Shown one piece after another: positions 1 through 6,014 of a stretch of DNA of 6,243 nucleotides (its first letter is position 1; the number at the start of each line of letters is the position of its first letter). Under the pieces are notes generated by a model, which saw only the letters and a list, made by a program, of their open reading frames with translations, was not told the DNA's origin and made no database searches. A program made the position numbers and the translations under genes. Source of the DNA: Betaproteobacteria bacterium (GTDB taxonomy: Bacteria; Pseudomonadota; Gammaproteobacteria; Burkholderiales; Burkholderiaceae); assembly GCA_013205155.1 (NCBI GenBank), contig JABMMT010000135.1:1-6243 (forward strand), written 5' to 3'.

Positions 1-39
1 CGCTCTAGCGATGGCCACTTCAACTGGTCTTCCCCATGA
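1..39 (+). CDS. gspH: 3' end of probable GspH pseudopilin (partial)
   Basis: The window opens in a reading frame that gives RSSDGHFNWSSP and then a TGA overlapping the ATG of gspI (ATGA at 36-39). The same overlap joins the next genes of the operon, so this is very probably the end of the preceding gsp gene. In type II secretion operons the gene before gspI is normally gspH, a minor pseudopilin. The name rests on gene order only: twelve residues are too few to recognise the family. One other frame is also open here, so the frame choice depends on the overlap. Confidence 0.5.
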   Translation, partial: RSSDGHFNWSSP

Positions 40-449
40 ATCAAAAGGTATTTCAAAAAAAGAATGGCTTTGCCCTAATTGAAGTTCTAGTGGGCATGAT
101 GGTATTAAGCATTGCGCTGATTGCAGCCCTTCGAGCAGTGGCGCTGAGTGCAGACACGCAATTTGCAGTAACTCAGCGGACGATGGCAATCTGGAGTGCC
201 GACAATGCCTTAAATGAAATTCGGATGAATCGAGTTTGGCCAGATGTGGGTACAAGCACTTTTAGCTGTCCTCAAGCCAACTTAGTATTAGTCTGCCAAC
301 GGAAGGTCATCGATACACCTAACCCCTCTTTTAGACGGGTAGAGGTAACTGTTTTTATGGCCGATCAAGCTAGTAGCACCCAAGTCAATGGCCCCCGTCT
401 AGCATGGTTAGTGACAGTCGTTCCCAACCTAAATGCTGGAGCCTTATGA
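36..449 (+). CDS. gspI: Type II secretion minor pseudopilin GspI
   Basis: This 137-residue protein is a minor pseudopilin. In the family, GspI, J and K form the tip complex that starts the periplasmic pseudopilus of the type II secretion system. The class III signal is clear: a short basic leader (MNQKVFQKKNG), cleavage expected after Gly11, Phe12 as mature +1 and the conserved Glu16 at +5. A hydrophobic helix follows to about residue 35, and a small soluble domain fills the rest. The length suits GspI, usually about 120-135 residues. No Shine-Dalgarno sequence precedes the ATG; it overlaps the stop of the upstream gene as ATGA, so translation is probably coupled. The stop in turn overlaps the gspJ start. 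GspI is preferred to GspG or GspH because of its length, its place before gspJ and its sequence style. Confidence 0.9.
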   Translation: MNQKVFQKKNGFALIEVLVGMMVLSIALIAALRAVALSADTQFAVTQRTMAIWSADNALNEIRMNRVWPDVGTSTFSCPQANLVLVCQRKVIDTPNPSFRRVEVTVFMADQASSTQVNGPRLAWLVTVVPNLNAGAL

Positions 450-1060
450 AGCAAAAGACAGTAATCGCAGCAGATGCTGGCTTTACTCTGATTGAGGTGA
501 TGGTAGCCATGATCATCATGGCAGTAGTTGGACTCCTAGCCTGGCAAGGTATGGATGCCATGCTCCGCAGCAAAGAAAATATCGAGGGGCGAGCTAAACA
601 AGATGCAGTCTATTTTCAATTAGTGCGCCAATTCGAGCGCGACTGTCAAGAAATGATACCGAGCGCGGAATTAAATATTCCCCAGTATTCTGCTGGAGCA
701 AAGAATATCTGGTGGTTACGTCAGCACAATGAGGCTAAACAAAACAGTTGGGTAGTGATTGGTTATGGAGTGACTCCAAACGGTCTACAACGATGGATAA
801 GTCGCCCACTGACGAATAAATCGGATATCTTGGCAATATGGCAACCATTCATACGAGATCCTGATCTCACTTCAAGCGATATGAAAATCAGCCTTGAGAT
901 TCCAGAAATTATTACCCAGCAGGTCAGTGTTATTAGCAATGCGCCATTACCAGGAAAAGGCGTGGACACACCTTTTTTTGCTGGGCTCAATATACGTTGG
1001 GGACTAAAAAACCTTCCTTTTCCTATTACTAGATCGTGTTTAGCTGGTGCGAGTCTATAG
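446..1060 (+). CDS. gspJ: Type II secretion minor pseudopilin GspJ
   Basis: This 204-residue minor pseudopilin is expected to pair with GspI and GspK at the pseudopilus tip. The ATG at 446 is chosen over an in-frame start at 404 because it overlaps the gspI stop as ATGA and gives a normal short leader. The prepilin signal is Gly12 followed by FTLIEV, with Phe13 at +1 and Glu17 at +5, then a hydrophobic helix to about residue 33. A segment like 'RQFERDCQEM' around residues 61-70 matches the conserved Arg-x-x-Glu-Arg-Asp region of GspJ. The C-terminus (PITRSCLAGASL) resembles the usual GspJ ending with its Thr-Arg-...-Gly pattern, so the gene appears complete. It ends one base before the gspK ATG. 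Confidence 0.9.
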   Translation: MKQKTVIAADAGFTLIEVMVAMIIMAVVGLLAWQGMDAMLRSKENIEGRAKQDAVYFQLVRQFERDCQEMIPSAELNIPQYSAGAKNIWWLRQHNEAKQNSWVVIGYGVTPNGLQRWISRPLTNKSDILAIWQPFIRDPDLTSSDMKISLEIPEIITQQVSVISNAPLPGKGVDTPFFAGLNIRWGLKNLPFPITRSCLAGASL

Positions 1061-1061
1061 A

Positions 1062-2015
1062 ATGATCAATCCTAATAAACCGCTTCCATCTCACACGGAG
1101 AGAGGCTCTGCGACAGTGACAGCGCTGATTGTGGTTGGGGTCGCAGCAGTTGTGATCACCAGTTTAATATGGCGCCAACAATTACAAATTCGCAATATCG
1201 AAACCACTCGTGATAAAACCCAAGCTCAATGGCTACAACACGGCATGATCGATTTTGCGAGACTCGTATTAGCCCAAGATTTACGTACTAGCCAAGCCGA
1301 TCATTTGGGAGAGGCTTGGTCCCTTCCTTTAAGCGATAGTAAAGTGGCCGATTTTTTAAAGAATATTGATATTCCGGATGAGCTACAAGCTGTCACAGTC
1401 AATGGTGGAATAACGGATGCTCAAAGCTTATTCAACCTCACTAATCTTTGGAATGCTAATTTTCAAAGCAATGCGAATGGCGTTCTTGCTTACTCGAGAC
1501 TGCTAACTGCTTTAGGCTTTAATCCCAATCTAGCACAGCTAACAACTCAAATAGTTCAAGAAAACCAGATGGCATTAAATGATGTCAGCGACTTAATAGG
1601 GATACCCGGTTATAGCGTGACAATGATTCAAACATTACGCTCTTATGTATCAGTGTTACCGAACTCCACCACAATCAATATCAATACCGCCCCAGCCGAG
1701 GTCTTGATGGCTGCCTTTGCTGGTTTAACCCGTTCTTCAGCGAACAGCATTGTGCAAAATCGATCTGGCTCCCCCGCTAAAAGTTTGACGGATATCAATA
1801 GTCTTTTAATGCGCTCTGGCGCAGGATCCAGTGTGACGGTAGATGCAAGTCTAGTAAATATCAATTCTCAGTATTGGCTTGCATCCTCTGAGGTCAATCT
1901 GGGAAGTAGCATTTTTAAGAGTTCCAGCTTAATTCAGAGATCATTGAGTCCAATGGCCTTGGGCAACTATACTCAGGTTGTTTGGAATAGAACTAACAGG
2001 ATATTGTCAGAATGA
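1062..2015 (+). CDS. gspK: Type II secretion minor pseudopilin GspK
   Basis: This 317-residue protein matches GspK, the largest minor pseudopilin, thought to cap the pseudopilus. The leader ends at Gly15 and is followed by Ser-Ala-Thr-Val-Thr and a hydrophobic helix to about residue 37. There is no Glu at +5, as is usual for GspK. Family landmarks are GGITDAQSLFNLTNL at 115-129, corresponding to the conserved Asp-Ala-Gln-...-Asn-Leu region, and ININTAPAEVL at 205-215, the helix-hairpin-helix-like signature of the family. The ATG at 1062 lies one base after the gspJ stop. A GTG at 1047 would add five residues and overlap gspJ; neither has a strong Shine-Dalgarno sequence, so the start is slightly uncertain. 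The TGA overlaps the gspL ATG. Confidence 0.93.
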   Translation: MINPNKPLPSHTERGSATVTALIVVGVAAVVITSLIWRQQLQIRNIETTRDKTQAQWLQHGMIDFARLVLAQDLRTSQADHLGEAWSLPLSDSKVADFLKNIDIPDELQAVTVNGGITDAQSLFNLTNLWNANFQSNANGVLAYSRLLTALGFNPNLAQLTTQIVQENQMALNDVSDLIGIPGYSVTMIQTLRSYVSVLPNSTTININTAPAEVLMAAFAGLTRSSANSIVQNRSGSPAKSLTDINSLLMRSGAGSSVTVDASLVNINSQYWLASSEVNLGSSIFKSSSLIQRSLSPMALGNYTQVVWNRTNRILSE

Positions 2016-3337
2016 GTCTATTGATTATTCATTGCCCTCTCAAGCCGCTTTTCGAAGCAGCTGGCACTGATGACGGCTTTAATGCTCAAAAAGAGGCTTT
2101 TGAGTGGTGCTTATGCGAAACCAACGCATTACATGCGACCGTTCAATCATCCGGCACAGGAACTGTTGAGTCGATGCCTTATGCCGATGAAGCTTTGGTA
2201 TTAATGCCAACTCTAGACGTTAGACTAATGGAAAAAAAGGTTCCGCTAGTAAAAGCGAAGAAATTACAGCAGGTTCTCCCAAGCCTGATTGAAGATGAGC
2301 TATTAGGTGATATTGAAAGCACTGTAATTTATGCTTTGCCACACCTGCCCGGACAATCGGGATCCCAAAGAACGCTTGCAGTCATGAATAAATCTTGGTT
2401 GCATTGGCTAGTTCGAGAACTTGATCACATTCTGACACCGCGTGTTCGTATGATCCCAGATTGTCTGATCATGCCCTTGCAAAATACAAGCACAAACCCA
2501 CAAGAACCCTTCAGTTCTTGTGTTGCTTTTCAAAGAAGTGATGCTGCAGTCATTTACACATGGCATAAGACAGAGCAGCTTGGGGTTGCTTGGATTGAAG
2601 AATCAGAAGAAGTGGTATTGCCCAGTCGCTTAAAAGATATCAAGCCAATTGAATGGTCATGGGACTGGATGACTCCAAGTGCCTTTACTTTTAGCCGCCG
2701 CACTGACATTGCAGCAGCAAGCTTAAATTTATTACATGCTGAATTTGGTGTGCGCAAGTCATCCAAAAAATCTACCCTCAATTGGTTTTCAAACTCAGGC
2801 CAGCAGTTACAAACACCGCTGAGCAAAACTATCTCCTGGTTGGATCGCAGATTATGGGCAAAACCCATCCTCTGGGCTCAATACGCTATGAGTAGTATTA
2901 TTTTGGGCGCGGGAATATATACCTCTTGGCTCGCTGTAGATAATTGGCGCTGGGGTCGTAATATTGATCTCTCTGCTGCACAATTTTTGGCACCTGAAAC
3001 AATTGGCTTACTTGCTCAAAATAAAAACACCGACTCGATTGCCCTAGCCTTCACCAAACAGTTAACCAATGAAGCACGTCATAAAGGCCTGCCTACTGAT
3101 GCCGACTTCATCGCCATGACTGGCAAACTCCAGCAACTTAAGACCGCGCTTGGAAAAGGCTCTATAGACAAAATGGAGTACGACGGCTACCGCATTGATT
3201 TTGAATTTAAGGCAGGCGGAGAAGTACTCAGTGCTGCCGATGTCATTGGTAAAGCACAATCCTTGGGCTTGATGGTTGCCGACCTTGGAAATAACCGTTA
3301 CAGACTTCAACCTTATGCAGGATTAGGTTCAAGCTAG
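2012..3337 (+). CDS. gspL: Type II secretion inner-membrane platform protein GspL
   Basis: This 441-residue protein matches GspL, a bitopic inner-membrane protein. Its cytoplasmic actin-like domain holds the GspE ATPase, and its periplasmic ferredoxin-like domain pairs with GspM. Residues 60-110 carry the typical early segment (ALVLMPTLDVRL, then VLPSLIEDELLGDIE). NLLHAEFGVR at 239-248 corresponds to the conserved Asn-Leu-Leu-x-x-Glu-Phe/Tyr motif that ends the cytoplasmic domain. One transmembrane helix lies at about 286-309, followed by a periplasmic domain to the natural-looking end RYRLQPYAGLGSS. The ATG overlaps the gspK stop (ATGA). What follows is odd: gspM is missing, and 76 open codons continue in frame after the TAG. 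Confidence 0.92.
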   Translation: MSLLIIHCPLKPLFEAAGTDDGFNAQKEAFEWCLCETNALHATVQSSGTGTVESMPYADEALVLMPTLDVRLMEKKVPLVKAKKLQQVLPSLIEDELLGDIESTVIYALPHLPGQSGSQRTLAVMNKSWLHWLVRELDHILTPRVRMIPDCLIMPLQNTSTNPQEPFSSCVAFQRSDAAVIYTWHKTEQLGVAWIEESEEVVLPSRLKDIKPIEWSWDWMTPSAFTFSRRTDIAAASLNLLHAEFGVRKSSKKSTLNWFSNSGQQLQTPLSKTISWLDRRLWAKPILWAQYAMSSIILGAGIYTSWLAVDNWRWGRNIDLSAAQFLAPETIGLLAQNKNTDSIALAFTKQLTNEARHKGLPTDADFIAMTGKLQQLKTALGKGSIDKMEYDGYRIDFEFKAGGEVLSAADVIGKAQSLGLMVADLGNNRYRLQPYAGLGSS

Positions 3338-3568
3338 GGCTTTGGTGAAATTACTTCAGGGAGTCCTGCCTTAGGTGCTCTTGTCAATGTTACAAGAATA
3401 CCTACTGGTTTTACTAGCACACCAGTATGGGTATCAGTCGCTGTTCCTGGCGCCACGACTCAGGATTCAAATACCGTTTATCAAAACAATCTTTTAGGTA
3501 CCTTCTCGCCTGGCCCACTCTCATTAAACGGTTATGTAGCCAATGTTCCTTTAAGTTCAATTAAATAA
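3338..3568 (+). pseudogene. Start-less 3' remnant of an unidentified secreted-type protein
   Basis: Seventy-six codons stay open from directly after the gspL TAG, in the same frame, to the TAA at 3566-3568. There is no ATG, GTG or TTG in that frame, so it cannot be translated alone. The product begins GFGEITSGSPALGALVNVT and ends VPLSSIK. It is rich in Gly, Ser, Thr, Val and Pro and has only four clearly charged residues, which suggests a beta-rich exported or surface protein. It shows none of the features of GspM (basic N-terminus, single transmembrane helix, coiled coil). The likely explanation is the tail of a gene whose front was deleted when gspM was lost. A C-terminal extension of GspL by TAG readthrough is less likely. 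I do not recognise the family. Confidence 0.5.
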
Positions 3569-3576
3569 TGAGTGCA

Positions 3577-3616
3577 GATGAGTTCTACATTGGCCTCGAG
3601 CAATGCAGAACTCATC
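3577..3616. repeat. Long perfect-arm hairpin, no T-tract
   Basis: The arms GATGAGTTCT (3577-3586) and AGAACTCATC (3607-3616) are perfectly complementary. After one A/C mismatch a further five pairs form (CATTG 3588-3592 with CAATG 3601-3605). The loop is GCCTCGAG. That makes 15 of 16 pairs in 40 nt, starting eight bases after the remnant's stop codon. Neither strand has a run of T after the stem, so it is not a classical intrinsic terminator. It could be an mRNA 3'-end stabiliser, a protein-binding dyad or a small palindromic repeat element. Confidence 0.6.
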
Positions 3617-3666
3617 AAGTCACTAGAGTATTTTGATAATGACCACGCAAGCCACGCCTTTGGGGT

Positions 3667-3696
3667 GCCCTTGACAGAATGAGTCTAGGGCTTTTT
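3667..3696 (+). terminator. Intrinsic terminator closing the gsp operon side
   Basis: GCCCT (3667-3671) pairs with AGGGC (3687-3691). After a T/T mismatch, GAC (3673-3675) pairs with GTC (3683-3685), with a seven-base loop AGAATGA. Five T residues follow (3692-3696), as expected for a rho-independent terminator on the + strand. It ends four bases before the stop codon of the convergent fic gene. Read on the other strand the hairpin has no T-tract, so it serves mainly the gsp-side transcript. Confidence 0.7.
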
Positions 3697-3699
3697 CAA

Positions 3700-5169
3700 T
3701 CAGTCTACTACCTTCATGTATTCAGCTTCAATTGCATCAAATATTTCTTCTGGCACTGTTGAGGCAAACTTCTTACGACGGTTAGCAGATAGTTTTCCGT
3801 TTTGTTCCATGCATGCCAAAATTAAGGTGTTGAGATCCTTGCCTCTGATGTCGTATCCGCCATCAATAGCACGGTAAATGAGGTCGTACTTCGCCAAGTA
3901 CTCAGTCTCTTCTCTTAAGTCCTTTTCTAATGCTTGCTTAGCCATCTCTAATCCAAACTCAACACATGCAGTGGCATTCCAGTAGCGATATAAAGAATCA
4001 TCCGATTTGAATGTCATTTGATAGTCATCACCATCAATCCAAATGACCTCCCAGCGCTTACGAGCAGGCTCAGAAAAGCTCTTTAGAGCAGATAGGTATA
4101 AATCTTCATTGCGCTTCATTGCAATAGATACTGGCAATAGCAAGCCGTTCTTTAAAGCGCCGGACTGGCACAAAGCATGATGAAATAAGAATCGCGATAA
4201 ACGCCCATTACCATCCATAAATGGGTGAATGAAAACAAACCCGAATGAAATAATCGCAGCCGCAACCAAAGGGTCTATCTGCTTTGGCGAGGTATTAGCA
4301 AAATCTACTAAGCCCTTCATCAAGTCATTGATAATTTTAGGTGGTGGCGGAATATACGTTACGCCAGCAGCACCACGTAATGGGCTACTTAACCAATTTT
4401 GCTCATGCCGATAATGAACTGCCCTATCTAACGGGTTTGTAATGGCAGTGTTTTGCAAGCCAACCAAGTATTCTTCATTCAATTGAGTAGTCAGATGTGC
4501 TTTTTTAAGCAACTCTACAAATGCCTCTGCTTTATTAGCGCTTGGTGTTTCATGCTCAATCTCAAAAGAACTTTTAGTCTCGCTTAAATAAGCCCAAGAC
4601 ATTGCCCTATCGGATGCGGTTGAACCAAGCTCCGATAGAAATTCATTAGCCTTCTGGAGGATGTTAGATTCAAGCAAACTATTAATGCGCACAGTTCGCT
4701 CAACAGTTACGCAGTAATCCAAAGAACCCAGTCCGTTGAAATTAACCCGCCATTTGGCATTACGGATGCTTGGACCCGTAATGTATTTTTTAGGGTCAAA
4801 TAAATTAACCATTGGCCCTGTAATTGCTGGCGCGCCCTTTAACTCTTGCTTGTTAAAAGCTTCCCACAAAAAACAAGCTGTGCGTATATAAACACCTGTT
4901 GGCGATTCGCTAATTGCGGCCAGCATTTCTTGGGCTGGGATTTTTCTTAAGGCCTGCGACAGCAACTGGAGATTAACCCCCTCATGCTTTAGCGCAAATA
5001 AAAGATGGGTTAGTGGGCGATCATCTTTGGGGGCTACCTTGGCGGGTATCAACAATGCACCCTGGGTGGGCGTTACACTGGTTACCGAGGCAAGGCGTGC
5101 TGGTGCTAATGGATCAAAAGTACTGAGATCAAGCTGACTTTTTACTTTTGAATAGCCTATATCGCTCAT
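3700..5169 (-). CDS. Fic-domain protein, probable AMP-transferase (AMPylator)
   Basis: This 489-residue protein contains a canonical Fic active site, HPFMDGNGRLSR, with His315 as the catalytic base and the GNGR phosphate-binding loop intact. Such enzymes usually transfer AMP from ATP to a hydroxyl group of a target protein; the target here is unknown. A flap-like segment (GVTYIPPPP, 269-277) precedes the motif, as expected. Upstream, SFEIEH at 201-206 resembles the inhibitory motif (S/T)xxxE(G/N) with Glu205, but has His in the last place. Its position would put the protein in the N-terminally self-inhibited class (class II). The N-terminal 200 and C-terminal 100 residues are not assigned. 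Start: a GAGGA Shine-Dalgarno sequence lies four bases before this ATG. An in-frame ATG 16 codons further upstream lies in the repeat array and is rejected. No class I antitoxin gene is seen beside it. Confidence 0.88.
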   Translation of the reverse strand: MSDIGYSKVKSQLDLSTFDPLAPARLASVTSVTPTQGALLIPAKVAPKDDRPLTHLLFALKHEGVNLQLLSQALRKIPAQEMLAAISESPTGVYIRTACFLWEAFNKQELKGAPAITGPMVNLFDPKKYITGPSIRNAKWRVNFNGLGSLDYCVTVERTVRINSLLESNILQKANEFLSELGSTASDRAMSWAYLSETKSSFEIEHETPSANKAEAFVELLKKAHLTTQLNEEYLVGLQNTAITNPLDRAVHYRHEQNWLSSPLRGAAGVTYIPPPPKIINDLMKGLVDFANTSPKQIDPLVAAAIISFGFVFIHPFMDGNGRLSRFLFHHALCQSGALKNGLLLPVSIAMKRNEDLYLSALKSFSEPARKRWEVIWIDGDDYQMTFKSDDSLYRYWNATACVEFGLEMAKQALEKDLREETEYLAKYDLIYRAIDGGYDIRGKDLNTLILACMEQNGKLSANRRKKFASTVPEEIFDAIEAEYMKVVD

Positions 5170-5173
5170 GTTT

Positions 5174-5178
5174 TCCTC
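5174..5178 (-). promoter_or_regulatory. Shine-Dalgarno sequence of the fic gene
   Basis: On the minus strand GAGGA is followed by AAAC and then the ATG at 5169. This strong, well-spaced ribosome-binding site decides the 489-residue start over the longer in-frame alternative at 5217, which has no such site. Confidence 0.7.
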
Positions 5179-5180
5179 AA

Positions 5181-5330
5181 GCCTCACTTTTTCGTTTGAA
5201 TAGCTATTTTCCCACACTTTTTCTTACATATACACACTTTTTCTTACGATTACACATATTTACATACTTTTTATTACATATTTCAATAGATTCCTACATT
5301 TTTAAACATATCCTCACTTTTTCCTACGAA
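5181..5330. repeat. Iteron-like array of six 20-bp units upstream of fic
   Basis: Units start at 5181, 5211, 5231, 5261, 5291 and 5311 and fit the + strand consensus nnCnCACTTTTTCTTACATA. The second and third copies are the closest to it; the first and fifth are the most diverged. Starts are spaced exactly 30, 20, 30, 30 and 20 bp, so units are adjacent or separated by one 10-bp filler. The T tracts (5188, 5218, 5238, 5268, 5299, 5318) therefore fall on nearly the same helical face. The array ends 12 bp from the fic ATG, next to its ribosome-binding site. It could be a multi-site operator controlling fic, intrinsically bent promoter DNA, or both. I could not identify a convincing fic promoter within it. 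Confidence 0.7.
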
Positions 5331-5370
5331 ATGGTGGTTTGGAGGATCTTTACTAAACAGCCCAAAAGAT

Positions 5371-5571
5371 ATGAATTCAATTGCAATATGCAGTTTTGTT
5401 GCAAATTTAATTGAAAGTGCTGACCAGCTAGTTACTCACTTTCTTCATCACGGTGATGTACCCATGATTAATGGAGCAGAAAATCTCAATTGCTTTGATA
5501 TTGATGATTACCTTACCCAGCGCTGTGGTGAGATTTTCAGTGTAAGAAAGTGCAGTTCAATCGATCCTTAA
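5371..5571 (+). CDS. Small acidic hypothetical protein (uncertain)
   Basis: A 66-codon open frame starts at the first ATG of its frame and ends at the TAA before 5572. The product (MNSIAICSFVANLIESADQL, then residues to CSSIDP) has about nine acidic and three basic residues, no transmembrane helix and no motif I recognise. Its composition looks protein-like, which is the main argument for it. Against it, there is no Shine-Dalgarno sequence and no clear promoter. It is divergent from fic across the repeat array, so a regulatory or antitoxin-like partner was considered, but no (S/T)xxxE(G/N) inhibitory motif is present. It might also be a remnant. Apart from this ORF, 5331-5658 holds nothing else I can support beyond an AT-rich hairpin. 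Confidence 0.33.
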   Translation: MNSIAICSFVANLIESADQLVTHFLHHGDVPMINGAENLNCFDIDDYLTQRCGEIFSVRKCSSIDP

Positions 5572-5626
5572 GCAAGGTTTTATTGGTGGGTAAGCTAGTA
5601 GGGTATAGAGCACTTCAAAGTAGAGG

Positions 5627-5644
5627 GCCTTATTTAAAAAAGGC
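5627..5644 (-). terminator. Weak AT-rich hairpin with T-run after tRNA-Ser
   Basis: On the minus strand, beginning 15 nt beyond the tRNA CCA end, GCCTT is followed by T and A residues and then AAGGC, giving a five-pair stem with an eight-base loop. The T-run (six T) lies within the arm and loop rather than after the stem. It is a plausible but weak 3' end signal for the tRNA transcript; no better one is visible. Confidence 0.25.
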
Positions 5645-5658
5645 TTCTAGGTTGAATC

Positions 5659-5748
<90 letters not shown>

Positions 5749-5761
5749 GAACCGAAAGGCA

Positions 5762-5789
5762 ATTATAGCGAGCATATCAAGAATATCCA
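5762..5789 (-). promoter_or_regulatory. Promoter of tRNA-Ser
   Basis: On the minus strand a perfect TATAAT (5762-5767) lies 14 bp upstream of the tRNA 5' end. A weak -35 candidate, TGGATA (5784-5789), lies 16 bp further up. Transcription would start about seven bases before the mature tRNA, a normal short leader. The -10 box is convincing and the -35 box is tentative. Confidence 0.5.
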
Positions 5790-5814
5790 TATAACCACAG
5801 GGGGCTTAAATCTC

Positions 5815-5843
5815 TTGAATTTAGGTAGCGAAAATCTAATAAT
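5815..5843 (+). promoter_or_regulatory. Candidate promoter giving a leaderless mRNA
   Basis: TTGAAT (5815-5820), a 17-bp spacer and AATAAT (5838-5843, five of six matches to TATAAT) form a reasonable sigma-70-type promoter. The predicted start point, about seven bases after the -10 box, falls on or next to the A of the ATG at 5850. Confidence 0.42.
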
Positions 5844-5849
5844 CATATT

Positions 5850-6014
5850 ATGAGTGAAAAACTTAAGAAAAATAAATTAACCAAGCCTCCATTTGATAGG
5901 AAAAAGTTTGTTGAAGAACTTAGAAGGCACAGAGCCTCAATGAAGATGGGTACCTCAGTTATGAATGAAGTCCGCTCTGAGCCACGCTATGAACCAGCCC
6001 TTAAATCGACTTAA
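5850..6014 (+). CDS. Small basic hypothetical protein, possibly leaderless
   Basis: This 54-residue protein (MSEKLKKNKLTKPPFDRKKF, then an Arg/Glu-rich helix-like stretch, VRSEPRYEPALKST at the end) is strongly basic and hydrophilic, with no signal peptide or membrane segment. I do not recognise the family. No Shine-Dalgarno sequence precedes the ATG, but a good promoter-like sequence ends six bases before it, which would fit a leaderless transcript. The composition and the lack of low-complexity sequence favour a real gene. Its last 14 bases overlap the end of serS on the opposite strand, so the two genes converge tail to tail. A starting point at the internal ATG codons (residues 31, 33, 38) would leave too little protein. 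Confidence 0.5.
   Translation: MSEKLKKNKLTKPPFDRKKFVEELRRHRASMKMGTSVMNEVRSEPRYEPALKST

Noticed and set aside
404..445. Longer gspJ start at 404
   Set aside because: It would overlap gspI by 46 bases and give an untypically long leader; the ATG at 446 overlaps the gspI stop as ATGA, like the H/I and K/L junctions.
1062..1124. Missing Glu at +5 of GspK as a defect
   Set aside because: GspK proteins normally lack this glutamate, so it is expected for the family.
5199..5208. Palindrome AATAGCTATT between repeat units upstream of fic
   Set aside because: Ten A/T-rich bases are too few to claim as an operator; it is more simply one of the 10-bp fillers of the array.
5170..5217. N-terminal extension of the Fic protein by 16 residues from an upstream in-frame ATG
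   Set aside because: The upstream ATG has no ribosome-binding site and the extension would be encoded by repeat-array DNA, while the ATG at 5169 has a well-spaced GAGGA.
5148..5414. 88-codon + strand ORF rich in Phe, Tyr, Ile and Leu
   Set aside because: It arises from reading the T-rich repeat array in one frame, overlaps the fic start on the other strand, and has no ribosome-binding site.
5376..5415. AT-rich inverted repeat (TTCAATT / AATTGAA) at the start of the 66-codon ORF
   Set aside because: The arms are short and A/T only, with an unpaired bulge; such matches are common by chance in this composition.
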